Source: Saccoglossus kowalevskii (Eukaryota; Hemichordata; Enteropneusta; Harrimaniidae). Taken from it: a stretch of DNA of 64,000 bases. The stretch is from NCBI RefSeq assembly GCF_000003605.2, contig NW_003124895.1, forward strand, positions 407,376-471,375, written 5' to 3'. Positions 1 to 10,875 of the stretch are shown piece after piece. Both the position numbers and the translations under genes were made by a program. The stretch's first letter is position 1, and every line of letters starts with the position of its first letter. The notes beneath the pieces were generated by a model that was not told where the DNA came from, did not search any database, and was given only the letters and a program-made list of their open reading frames with translations.

Positions 1-300
1 GTACGGGTTACTTTTTTACACATTGTGATGAATTAGAAACGACGACTACGACAAACTCGAATTTCAACGTGCCGCCATGTTGGGTCTGCAGTGTGACCTT
101 TACCATGTTGACCTCATTATGCATGTATTTCCGCGCCCACCTCATTATAATATGTGCATCATGAATATTTAATAGCAATGAATTTCCTGCAGAATAAACC
201 AGTCAGGGTGATTTTACGCTAACACCTCCATTTCGCTATTTTTTATTTTATTTTATTTAAACTACAAAAACAAATTAATCGCTCCGACTGCGCCAGTCTA

Positions 301-668
301 ACTAAATATGAATATTCATATTCGAATCAGGTAGTCACTAAATATGAATATTCAAATCACAGCTGACATTCACTAAATATGAATATTCAAATCATAGCTG
401 ACATTCACTTAATATGAATATTTAAATCATAGCCAAGAATCACTTAATATGAATATTCAAATCATAGCCCAAATGCACTTAATATGAATATTTAAATCAT
501 TGCTGACATTCACTAAATATGAATATTCAAATCATAGCTCAGATTCACTTAATATGAATATTCAAATTATAGCCCAAATGCACTTAATATGAATATTCAA
601 ATCATTGCTGTCATTCACTAAACATGAATATTCAAATCATAGCTCAGATTCACTTAATATGAATATGA
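301..668. repeat. 35-bp minisatellite, about 10.5 copies
   Basis: The core cacttaatatgaatattcaa recurs at 336, 371, 406, 441, 476, 511, 546, 581, 616 and 651, an exact 35-bp period with only substitutions. Units 441/476/511 match units 546/581/616 in their variant tails, giving a 105-bp higher-order repeat. It lies upstream of the first visible AAMP exon, presumably in an intron. Confidence 0.92.
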
Positions 669-1299
669 ATAAATTGTCAACTCCTCTAAATTTTCTCATC
701 ATGACTAACGCAATCCCTGGTCCTGCCCATAAAGTGTCATTATTTTGCTCATAATGTGGTTACATCATGTCAATTAAATTTGTACTTAAACAGGGTCAAT
801 TCGAATTGAAGATATATGTCATTTTCATCATTCTTTTTAATATTATGAATTAATGCCATCAGGATTCTAAAAATAATAAAGTTTATTACTTTCGAAATGT
901 CCAAAATGTGAAAATAAAAAATAAAACAAAAATGAATTAAGGACAATATTGTATTTTTACACTGGTTTCTGTAGTGACACTATTTCTCCCCTTGACATGG
1001 GTGAAAAAGATATTGTTAATGAATTCTAAAATTGTTTCACAACATAGACATTCTAATTCAGTGAGTAAGATATACAATGGATTCTTCTATCCCATAATGC
1101 ATTGTGCATATATGTGTAGTAACATGCTCAGTAGTGCAAAATTTGAATTCGGTGCAAATATCTTTCAATTCACTATGTTTTTGAACAACATCTTTCAAGG
1201 CACACAACATTGTAAAGTTCTTGAAACAGCATATCGTAGCTTATTACCTCACCAAGCCTATTACACATTGTGATTACCGGTACATTGTTTTTCTTGCAG
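669..1299. other. presumed AAMP intron
   Basis: AT-rich sequence between the minisatellite and the first visible AAMP exon. I see no coding sequence or repeat here. The preceding AAMP exon, which should encode a segment ending just before LPLAAVG, was not found and is probably off the window. Confidence 0.5.
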
Positions 1300-3580
1300 T
1301 TTACCATTAGCTGCTGTGGGATCCTTGAATGGTTTTCTGACGATATGGGATATATCAACGCAGAAACTCCGAAATCAATGTAAGCACGAGGTTGGTAACA
1401 AGTCATTACTTTATCCCCCACGCATGAACGCCAACTCCAATAATGGTATACTGTATATGCTCTTATTAAAAGTGAATCAAAAGAGAAGTGCATATATACC
1501 ATAAATAATATAAGGTTATTACAAGAATTACTCAAAGTATGCACAGTACAGCTGAAATATCAACCAACGCACAGCGTGGCGTACTGTCTGAGTGCATACT
1601 TTGAGGTATCCTCGTAATAACCTTATTATTATACATCATTTCATTCCAAGGATACATCATGAGAATGCTGAAATCCAAAAAGTTCAGAACAAAATCAGCG
1701 AACTTCTTTGTGTGGAGTTCGGTCAAACCCTGATGGCAGCCATGTTTGTTTTTATTATTAGAGGACGCTTACCCGCGTAAGCATTCCATATTTGGAATTT
1801 GCATTTCCTTATATGGTAGGATGAAAATGCCCTGTAAAATACCGCAAAATTACGATGACAGATGTATAATAATATTAATTTTGTAATAAATCTTTGAAAT
1901 GTTCCTTATTTTGACCATAGAAACACCACAGTCTGTAATTTATCTAAGCGCATGCACTACTGATAGAGTAAATACAGTACATCAAAATTTGAATTTATTG
2001 CATTGTATACATATTGACATAGCTCTGTCATTAATAAAGCATGTGCTTACTAGAGTAAAGCAAATACAGAAACTGCACAATAAAACCTAGAGGTGAATTA
2101 TTGTTTTGAACATTGTGTAAGCAAATATAATTTGAACCAACAATCAAAGAAGCAAAAATAATCACCAACATTTGGAGGTGCTGACATTCATCGAAATATT
2201 AAAAGTAAAGTTAAACATACAATACATTTTTAAAATAACAAATTGAATGTAAAATGCAAATTATATTGCATAGTTGTCATAACAGTCCAAAATTTAATTA
2301 AGGCAGAATGCTATACAAAAGTAGGTGTTGTCATTTTCTTAATGGGTTTCTTAATGAATTTAGTTGTCGCCATACAATGCATTTGAAATGACATGTTTAG
2401 TCTTTTTTAGGACATTTTACCATTGTTTTCTATGGCAAGAATATACATGTATCTCAAAATGTTGCTCTGTGACATATGCAAAAACAAAAGATATGGTATC
2501 TTACAAGATTGTATTTAAAAAAAAAGTGACGATATCTTAGAAGGTTTTGAAATGAGGAGATCTCTTGTGGTGAATGAAAACATCTGCCAAAATGCCATTT
2601 TATGCATAATATTTTATCATTTTTCCCAAAAGACAGATTAACAGCGAACCAAAAAGGTTAAGATGTTGTTGATTAGTACTAAAACAATTAGTGGTAGACA
2701 GATTTTGAAACCAATTTTTTCAATGCTACATGCAATAATATACATGTATGTGCACATGTAAACAATTCACGACCGGCATTCATTTGTAAGTGATGATACA
2801 GTTAGCCAAGTAGCCACCTACACATTGACTCACTATTAACGTTTTCACCACCAGTTCACTCTGTTCATAACAAATTTACAAAATAGTCCAGTTTATAGTC
2901 TGCACAAACATGGCCAAAGTTTTTGAGTGAAAAATGAAAATTGAATCAAATTTTGTCTGTTGTCTTCAAAATTAGGGTTCATTTCCAGAAATATTGAAGT
3001 ATATAAGAAATAAGTGCAGAAAAATTAAGGCGAGAAAGTCTGGTGATGAAAAGGTTAATTGGCAACAAAACTATAATTTTATTACTAAATAATATTTTTT
3101 TATTTGTAGGCAGGAATAGTGCGTCTACAGTGGGATTTATCTTCACCTATGGTGTACACAAGTTGTCTGGATGGTAGTGTACGACTCTGGGATGGTAGAT
3201 CTGGGCAGCTTCTAACCCTATGGTCTGGACATGTTGCAGAGATACTAGATATGACATTAACAAGGTGAGAAGAAATTATGTACTGATATCAAATCACTAT
3301 AGAAACAGGGCTCAATTAAAATTAAGGCATAATTAAATGATACCCCCTCCCAGATGCATCAAGTTGAGTGTTTTGAAATTTATTGACTACAATGCGACTG
3401 TCACAACCTTAAGTTTGGTCAATGGGGAAAGGTCCTTCTGAAATTACTACATTATTAATCATTATTAGTATGCTGTATTTATTTATTTATTCATCTTTTT
3501 CCAGGGATGGCAACTCACTGGTGACAGCATCTGGTGACAGCACAGCCCGAGTCTTTACAGTGAACAAACCCGACAGGTGA
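1300..3580 (+). CDS. AAMP: AAMP (angio-associated migratory cell protein), 3'-terminal three exons
   Basis: Partial gene; upstream exons lie beyond the left edge. The visible coding exons are 1300-1390, 3110-3264 and 3505-3580 (TGA at 3578-3580). They encode about 106 residues covering the last WD40 repeats: LPLAAVGSLNGFLTIWD, then AGIVRLQWDLSSP with RLWDGRSGQ, then SGDSTARVFTVNKPDR. This follows the order, spacing and terminal PDR of vertebrate AAMP, a cytosolic beta-propeller scaffold linked in vertebrates to cell migration and in the yeast homologue Sqt1 to ribosomal protein L10 chaperoning. Acceptors are ttcttgcag, ttatttgtag and tttttccag. The first donor is a weak GTTGGT at 1391; the better-looking GTAACA four bases later would break the frame. 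The second donor is GTGAGA at 3265, phase 2. All joins keep the reading frame. No frameshift is seen. Confident by motif and by the exact C-terminal match. Confidence 0.93.
1511..1625. mobile_element. Tc1/mariner-like hairpin MITE in AAMP intron
   Basis: Arms of about 33 bp face each other: aaggttattacaagaattac continuing to ctcaaagtatgcac at 1513-1545, and its near reverse complement ending in gtaataacctt at about 1591-1623. TA dinucleotides flank both ends. The roughly 115-bp unit has almost no internal sequence and would fold as one long hairpin. Confidence 0.6.
1626..3109. other. remainder of AAMP intron
   Basis: AT-rich intron sequence between the 1300-1390 and 3110-3264 exons. Nothing further recognised. 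Confidence 0.6.
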
Positions 3581-4561
3581 AAAAGAAGAAGAAGAACTGT
3601 AAAAAATGTTTATTCTTGTTTTTTAAACTGAAGAATTGCTGTAATAATTGCACTTTAAAGAAAATAATGTCTGTAAATTGTACCTTGTTGTCGGTTTGAT
3701 AGTAGAAACATGGATGAAAACAATTTGGAATGAGGAATACATAAAATAGGAGTTGAACAAGTGAGGGAATGTTAGCTTCCTGACGCTTTGTTTGCATATG
3801 TTTTTGTAAAGTACGGTAAGTCAAGAAGTGAAAAATTAGGAAACACTAATTCCATCTCACTTCATATCAGTATTAAAGTGATAGATAAGAATCCCTGGGT
3901 TTGCACCATGGAATCATGGGATACTATTATCAACATTGATGACACTTATCCCCACTGTTGTAATTTCTGAAAATTTACTGACTAAAACTGACATTGTTGA
4001 ATGAATTTGACTTCAATTTTTTTGACATAATTTGTATTCAGATGTCAGTGCTCTCTATCATGATAGTAGTTTATTGTAAAAAAAGTGTATTATGGTACAA
4101 TTTACATTAAATCTATGTAAACTTGAGATCTTTGTTGCATAAATTAACAAATTTACTTTGTGTCGATAGTAAATAACATACTAGTACTGTGCACCTCTTC
4201 AATTTGACAACAGATAAACTTGTGGATTACGAGAGTCGAAGTGAATTGTAAAGTGTTGTAGCAGGGAATATTTCACTTGGTCCTTAACAACGTCTGCTGT
4301 TTTTTTTTATACAATAAATATCGGCAATCTGTAGTGACATTCAGCAGTCGAGTTTTAAGACAAGTGTCTCTCAGTTATTGCATATGCTTACAAATTATGA
4401 AAATGTCAACATTTCAAAAAATATAACTGTTTCCAGTAATACAGAGTGTATCTGTAATACAGTCAGTTGGTGGCAGTCTATTAGTGCCACTGAAGTGGTT
4501 CTTGATGTACATATAACGATGACATGGTAGTTGACATGGCCGCAGTAATTTGCTTTGACTT
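3581..4561. other. AAMP 3' untranslated region and flank
   Basis: Directly follows the AAMP stop. No ORF of note; contains the possible poly(A) signal at 4313. Confidence 0.4.
4313..4318 (+). promoter_or_regulatory. possible AAMP poly(A) signal
   Basis: A canonical AATAAA lies about 730 bases after the AAMP stop and is the first one I noticed downstream. A 3' untranslated region of that length is reasonable, but no transcript evidence is available and later AATAAA sites exist, some inside a repeat element. Confidence 0.3.
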
Positions 4562-4751
4562 GCATACAGTCTCTTGTTTATTTTTTGGTGTTTTTTTCAA
4601 CAAAATATGGGATTGCGTAAATGGCGAAAACTGGGTTAGCACAAAATAAACAAGGTTCGCGGGAACCCAGCTTTCTTCATTTATTTACACATTTACATAT
4701 TTTATTTTATTAAAAGAAATAACACCAAAAAATAAACAAGGAACTGTATGC
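4562..4751. mobile_element. TA-flanked MITE with ~32-bp terminal inverted repeats
   Basis: Left arm cagtctcttgtttatttttt then ggtg (4567 on) and right arm caccaaaaaataaacaagga then actg (to about 4748) are reverse complements with two or three mismatches. TA lies on both sides, and gca/tgc beyond extends the symmetry. The size (about 190 bp), CAGT start and TA target fit a Tc1/mariner-type non-autonomous element. Confidence 0.65.
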
Positions 4752-4950
4752 TAGTGTATTTGTCCCAAAGGTTCTGCATCGTAACTTCCAATATATTCAT
4801 GATTAAACTGCTGGATCAGTCACCTTGTGATCAGTGACCTTGTGATCAGTCATCTTGTGACCTTGACCTGATACAGGTATTTAAACTAGAATGCATGCAG
4901 AATATAACGAACATATCAAGGGTGAAACAAAGTATGAAGATTTATTGAAG

Positions 4951-5058
4951 AGCGGTGGTCGTCGCGCAGCGCATGTTCGAATTTCATGTAAACAAACAAT
5001 TCATTTTACATGAATTGTGTATGATATGAACTCCATATCAATTAGGACCACCCTTTTA
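4951..5058 (+). mobile_element. ~110-bp hairpin element family, copy 1
   Basis: Starts ggtggtcgtcgcgcagcgca, continues ttcgaatttcatgtaaacaa, and ends ggaccaccctttt. The same order of motifs (start aagggyggtggtcg, middle tgttcgaaattcgcgtaaac, acgcgttgtatac, gggacccatatcgaacacg, end accgccctt) recurs at about eight other places in the window. Confidence 0.6.
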
Positions 5059-5134
5059 GCATTAACAACTAAGTTTATTTCAACAAATAAATTGACTAAA
5101 CATTTTGCATTGATGGTACATTCATTATGCATTT

Positions 5135-5695
5135 TTAGCTCCGCTGTCGACTTTGTCGAGCGGAGCTTATCATATGAGTGATTGTCCGTCGTCCGTGTCA
5201 ATGTTTTACTTTTTCGACTTCTTCTTGAAAATTACAAGCCTGAATGCTTTGATACTTGGTGTATATGTACCTGGGGTAGACCTCTCTCAGATTTGTTCAT
5301 TTCATGATGATATCTTCAATTCTCTAATTTTGATGAATATTTTTGTCATTTTTGGTAAAAAGTGATATTTTCGACTTCTTGTTGAAAACCGCAAGTCCAA
5401 TTGCTTTGATATTACATATATAGGTACTACATGTGGACCTCTCTCAGATTTGTTCATTTCATAATGATATCTTTAATTCTCTAATTTTGATGAATATTTT
5501 TGTCATTTTTGGTAAAAAGTGATATTTTCGACTTCTTGTTGAAAACCGCAAGTCCAATTGCTTTGATATATTATACATATAGGTACTACATGTGGACCTC
5601 TCTCAGATTTGTTCATTTTGTAATGATATCTTCTGCTCTTTAATTGCCATGTGCATTGCTAACAGCGGAGCTATCTCAGTCGACAGGCTGCTTGT
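5135..5695. mobile_element. hairpin-headed element with internal 158-bp tandem repeat
   Basis: Begins tttttagctccgctgtcgac with an inverted repeat agctccgct (5137-5145) / agcggagct (5159-5167), followed by a ccgtcgtccgtg tract. It ends at a second agcggagct (5664-5672), then cagtcgacaggctgcttgtt. This layout resembles the widespread molluscan elements that start TTTTAGCTCACCTGA and end with a short hairpin plus cttgttt. Inside, cctctctcagatttgttcat recurs at 5281, 5439 and 5597, an exact 158-bp period. No transposase is encoded. Confidence 0.6.
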
Positions 5696-6377
5696 TTCAT
5701 TTTATCATATATTGATTGTAATTTTATCCAATTTTTCATCTTTTTTTTTAAATTGTGTTTTGGCCATCTTGATATTATTTTATTTAATATTCTTAATGGG
5801 AAATTTTCTCATTGAACAAGCAAATTAAGTGATCATTGATGACTACTCTTTAGTTTAGTTGGAAAATTTTATTTGACAAGTTATTGGATTTTTGTTATTG
5901 AACAAACTTTGTATTCTTGTCACATCTGGGTTTTTTTTCTTAGATTTTAAAATGGTTACCATTTTTGGCTTCCACAAATGGGGAAAATCAGTTCTCCATG
6001 CTCAGTTCATTGACATCCAAACTCATTCAATTTAATTAGGTAAAAAAATTGAAAATTGTATAATTTTTCAGTTTTCAAAAAACAAAAACTATAGTTTTAA
6101 AAACATTCAATATCATGTTGTGGTGATACTGATAAAAGAAATGTCATAAAGATATAATGTGAATATTGCGTGAAATAAACCACAATTGGTGTGCAGATGA
6201 AATTTAAATGATCAATTGTATGTACGGTATTTGCTCAATAAAAAGCACACCCACAATAGAAATGCACTTAAATCTAAAATTGCAAATATAGTATACTGGA
6301 TCATTGATATACAGTTCATGTTGACACTTCTGTCAATTTGACTAGGATGTATTTTAATGAAAATTTTGTTGTGTATT
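5696..6377. other. no recognised feature
   Basis: AT-rich sequence between two repeat elements; no coding signal or internal repeat noted. Confidence 0.5.
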
Positions 6378-6587
6378 ACTGTAAAATGACTAATTTTCAC
6401 TGGGTTTAAATTTCGTTGATTTACCATTTCAGGCATATTCAGTGGGTTTTAAATTCACGGTTTTATCATTTAGATAATGTGTTCTATGCTAAATTTTACA
6501 TTTTCACTGGGTTTTAATTTAGCACATTTTCCAGTCAGCGAAATAAGCGAAATTAAAACCCAGTGAATAATTAACCCCTTTACAGTA
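6378..6587. mobile_element. TACTGTAAA-ended MITE, copy A
   Basis: The ends tactgtaaaatgactaattt and, in reverse complement, tactgtaaaggggttaatta form inverted repeats that continue into cactgggtttaaattt. The motif cactgggtttta is repeated several times inside in both directions. Length about 210 bp, flanked by TA. An opposite-orientation relative lies at 10693-10875. Confidence 0.7.
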
Positions 6588-7505
6588 ACACTCATTGCTT
6601 AATGCGTTAAACCACAGTGTGGAGGGACTGTGATTAAGCATTTTAATCATTTGGTCAAGCAAAGAATATATCAACCAAGTGTTTGCATCATATCAAATGG
6701 CTGAGATGAGGGGGACAGGGCTTGTCCGGGTTATCATTTTAGCAAACAGACAATGGTGAGTTTCTTGTAAGTAGTGCTTTTTGTTTAACGATGTACTAGT
6801 ATGTATTTTTCAATATTTGAAGTCACAAGGCTCAAGACCTCATTTTAATAAAATCTGGTACTGCCAGCTTGCAGGCAGTCTAGGACATGTTTGTTTGCTG
6901 TCTGATTTTATGCGACTTAATCTACTAACAAGTATTTACCTGTAATTTACATCATTATGGGAATATTATGTTTTATCATAATTAAATATTGAAATGAGGC
7001 AACCTTATATTGTGTTTTCTATAGTGTAGCGTAAATCACTCCTCGCTCATGTCTCGCTACCAAAGCTGCTACTCGAATGTATAGGTTTAGCTTGATATCA
7101 CCCATTCATGGTCGTTGAGGACAGCACAGCAAAATTCAGACACCAAAACTGTGATGTCAAATGACCACAGCAAGGATATTTGAATGCGTGTCCATCCCTC
7201 AGAAATTATAAATTTGTCTTTCACGTTCACCATTCTCCCATTTAATATAGATAATATTAGCACTTCCGAGTCGTTGGTATCGTTAAGGTATCCAGGTCAA
7301 TTTAGCAATTCATTCCTTCATAGAAACTATTACTCGTGAATGGCTTGTCATTTGGTGTAATTTCATCAAATTTAGATGGCAATTGAAAGTAACAATATGT
7401 AGATGTTCCTGTGTTACCAGATGTTCATATATGCCAATATAAGGTGATACAAACAAACACTACGTTTTTATAAAGTTTTTAGTACCCGATGAGGTAAAAC
7501 CTGTT
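6588..7505. other. no recognised gene
   Basis: Contains an isolated gagggactgtgatt motif at about 6622, shared with 21315 and with the palindrome at 37797. Otherwise nothing identified. Confidence 0.4.
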
Positions 7506-7575
7506 CTCAGATGTTCCAGGGACTCAAACCAAGCAATCGGAAAAATTCTACGTCCGACAGTTAGCTAAGCTGTAT
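7506..7575 (-). repeat. possible tRNA-derived SINE head
   Basis: The - strand reads agcttagctaactgtcgg (A-box-like), then a small stem tcgga/tccga, then ggtttgagtcc (B-box-like), in the order and spacing of a tRNA-derived promoter. The acceptor and T stems are poor, so this is not a functional tRNA. Only one such copy was found here. Confidence 0.3.
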
Positions 7576-7597
7576 TACTTTAAAACGTCACAGTTCA

Positions 7598-7660
7598 TTG
7601 TTTCGTGTTCAGTATCGGTCCCATACGACGGATATAAAGCGTATACTAGTAACTTGCATT
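7598..7660 (-). mobile_element. hairpin element family, partial copy 2
   Basis: Contains cgtgttcagtatcggtccca followed by tacgacggatat, matching the reverse half of the family consensus. Only the half element is recognisable. Confidence 0.4.
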
Positions 7661-7959
7661 GTATACACAAAATACTAACGCGAGCCGCGTAGCCGTTATA
7701 CCGCTTTACAGGGCGCCACTATTAATTTATGGAGTCAGGAAGACTCGGAGGGGGGGGGGCGAAAACGTGTAAAAAGGTGTTTTTTAAGCTAAAAACAGTT
7801 TACGCGCGTTATGCACTTTTTTCCATGATACAAAAATGACAACAGTATTCACGTACGATCAAAATCATCACGTATCGAGTGCGTTCACAACAATTATTCT
7901 TTAAACAATTTCAGTCAGTGAAAAGCTGTTACAATTGTGGATTGTAAACACGTGTTTGT

Positions 7960-7977
7960 GGGCTTTTTAAAAAGCCC
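7960..7977. other. 18-bp perfect palindrome
   Basis: gggctttttaaaaagccc is a perfect self-complementary sequence in otherwise unannotated DNA. Function unknown; probably chance or a repeat edge. Confidence 0.6.
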
Positions 7978-8449
7978 ATGCGCAAACGTTGGTACCAGGT
8001 ATTCTTTCGAGTTGCCCCCGGGAAGTTACATTTTGGTTTCACTATGCGACCCTAATGTATTCATTTGCGTACGTAACTTGTGTATAATAACCAGAATTCA
8101 CGCAGCATACACTCTTGCTGCAGTTTATGCAGCTCTCTTGGTCGTGGTAGCTTAAGCGGCAAATAAGAGCTGCTAAACTGCAGCAACATACACTCAAGTA
8201 TTTTCCAAAATAAAAATGAAAATGATTGACATATAGTTGGCATCTTCGCATGCCGAGGTCCATTTATTCGTCCATCACATCATCACTAATGCCTTAGCAG
8301 GTTCTATTCGGAGGGTTTATATTAAAAAGCTATTAAAGAAATACCATAAACATAGCGGCGAATAAAATAACGTTTAGCATTTTCACCGCTGGTGGCGTGC
8401 TTGTGAAAACAAATTACAATCGAATGTAATGACATGGTGACAGACAAAC

Positions 8450-8820
8450 AGATGACTCCCACACTTGATTTGCACAACAACTTTTTGACTGACAGTATAA
8501 GCTCGTCACGTACACACTAGAAAGCACATTCCTTGGCATTGTCAGCCTCACTGTGACAGGAAATTATCTCAGCTCTCCAGCTGCTCACTTGTTTTTGACC
8601 AACGCCCTCATTCGTGTCACGTGAATACCCGCTTGAACATAAACATCTTACAATGCATTTTGATTTACTAGTATCCGTTATTCGGACTTTAATTTCTTGT
8701 GTTTTTTTTTTTTAGTTGACTATCACGACATCATTAGTTATTTTTGAAACCAACTTGAACTTTTTAACTTACTGTAGGCGTAAGTCAGTAGTTATGTAGG
8801 TCACCATTAATAGAGGTTGT
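8450..8820. repeat. dispersed ~300-bp repeat, copy 1
   Basis: Shares gactgacagt, cattgtcag, ctgtgacag, acgccctcat and gttatgtaggtcac in the same order with 9345-9665. A shorter relative lies at 14110-14290. Divergence is considerable, so these are old copies. The family is not recognised. Confidence 0.5.
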
Positions 8821-8948
8821 TTATGTAGCCTATGACCCGGATCCTGTAAGAGCAGATTGCCATATCTTATAAAAAACCGTCTGTGTCCTCATATCAGAAT
8901 AATGAACATTGTCATAGTTACATGATAAATGACTAACATAAAATTGTA

Positions 8949-8971
8949 TAATAATAATAATAATAATAACA
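8949..8971. repeat. (AAT)n microsatellite
   Basis: About seven perfect aat triplets. Confidence 0.85.
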
Positions 8972-9344
8972 AACGGTTGATCTGCATGTTTCTTTGGTCG
9001 TTGTGTTCAATGATAGTTCAATGTTTTCAATATAATCAGAGTATAATCAGAGTCACCGATCGGCTTGTGGACTGACTGAACAATAAATCGCAGTTTTATT
9101 CCGCCCTCTGGTGCCCAATTCAACTACAATCCCGAAATAAAGATTTGGGAATTGAGTACACCAACAAAATAATGAATTATCATAAACTTCGGGGTGACAG
9201 GAAAGATTTGGAAATGTCATGCTAGACACTGCAACATATAGAAGTTCTACCGAAATATAATATTGGATGGTTAGATTCCTGGGTAACGTCTTCGACATTG
9301 GCATGGCATAAGGCGTGCAAATATTAATGTGGTGATGTTCATGC

Positions 9345-9665
9345 GAAACCAATTGTGTTTTGACTGACAGTGTGAGCTCGTCATGAACACAGGAGAAAAC
9401 AGATTCAATGGCATTGTCAGTGTTGCTGTGACAGACATGGTAGTCATCGTTTTAACAATCTTCTCTCCAGTTGTCCACTTGACCCACGCCCTCATCATTC
9501 CGGCCTCGATGTGAATACTGACTTGCATTTGAATGTTTCATTATTGTTGTCGGCGCCAATTCCTACTTTCCGATTCTTTTTAGTCCCATTGTAACGACTG
9601 TTAGCGATGATTCCTGACGGGAAGGACGTAACTCAAGCCCCATGTTATGTAGGTCACTGTTTAAA
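9345..9665. repeat. dispersed ~300-bp repeat, copy 2
   Basis: Second copy of the 8450-8820 repeat, in the same orientation and about 900 bp away. Overlapping ORFs here have no family features. Confidence 0.5.
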
Positions 9666-10692
9666 TGTTCTCTGTCACGTTGGAAAGTATTCCGTTTCAA
9701 AACACGTGAGGCTCAATGAATGACAGTGTGCTGTTTTTTTCCCTAATTCTATTTCTGAAAGCCGTCGCACTCGGGTACACAACAAGAAAATGCACAATTA
9801 GCGGTACAAATTTTGGCCGAGCACGTTACGCAACTGTTATATTCAGGGTATAATTACGATCAATAAACGCATTTAGAAGAATAAATTGCCCGGCTAAAAT
9901 TGTTTAAAATTTTCACTGAAATGTTCTCTCAATCATAGCTCTGATGGTTATTAGATTTAAAAGGCGCCCAAGAAACATTTTCAGTAGAATGTAATTTCAA
10001 AATTTGCAATTTGCGCAAGATAAAAAAAAAAATCTTGTTTTTAGATCCGCGTTGTACGTGAAATGAGTGTTAATTTCGCTTTTCCATGCTTAAAAGTCAC
10101 TGGTAAGCAAGAACTGGTCGTTCGCATCCGAAAATAAAATAACGACATTAGTCGCAACTTCCGTTATCAAATACTATATGTTCCTGTTAATAAAACAACT
10201 ATAGACAACGTTTTCACAAGAGACAGCGAGCTAATTTGGCGTTTTTTTTATCTACATTTTGACTATTTCAAGTATTATATTTATATAACAATCACAAAAA
10301 AAAAGTCCAATAATAAGGTGAGTAGCAATTTTTATCAAATATGCTAGAGAGAGATCGCAGAGCTGTTGATAACACTGGCCATAATTGCCCGATGCAAAAT
10401 TGAAATCGCTTGGTCCGAATGCTGTAATGTTATGAGAGTAAAAAGATATTTCAAATTATGTAAGATTTCTTGAAATAGGTTCGTCACGGTGATGAATGCC
10501 AGCCTATGGTGGGAATCAAGGGGTACTTTGTTGATGGGGAAATTATGTTGACCTTGCCACCTACTGGTAAAATTTAACTAGTGTATTACTAGGCAACCGT
10601 GACACCCCGGGAGAGTAGAAAGTTGTTTTGGGCAACGCCCTCACAACACTACGCTCCCCATGGTGTTACCGTATAAAATATATAAAGAATTT
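9666..10692. other. no recognised feature
   Basis: Intergenic sequence between the convergent AAMP and expansin genes; no coding exon or clear repeat seen. Confidence 0.45.
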
Positions 10693-10875
10693 GTCACTGT
10701 AAATAGGTTAATTATTCACTAAGTTTTAATTTTGCTTATTTCACTGACTGGAAATGCGCTAAATTAAAACCCAGTGAATATGTAAAATTGAGCATGAATT
10801 TAAAACCCAGTGAATATGTCTGAAATGCTAAATCAGTGAAATTTAAACCCAGTGAAAATTAGTCATTTTACAGTA
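10693..10875. mobile_element. TACTGTAAA-ended MITE, copy B (inverted relative to copy A)
   Basis: Runs from cactgtaaataggttaatta to agtcattttacagta. It carries repeated ttaaaacccagtgaatatg motifs, the reverse complement of those in 6378-6587. Slightly shorter than copy A. Confidence 0.7.
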
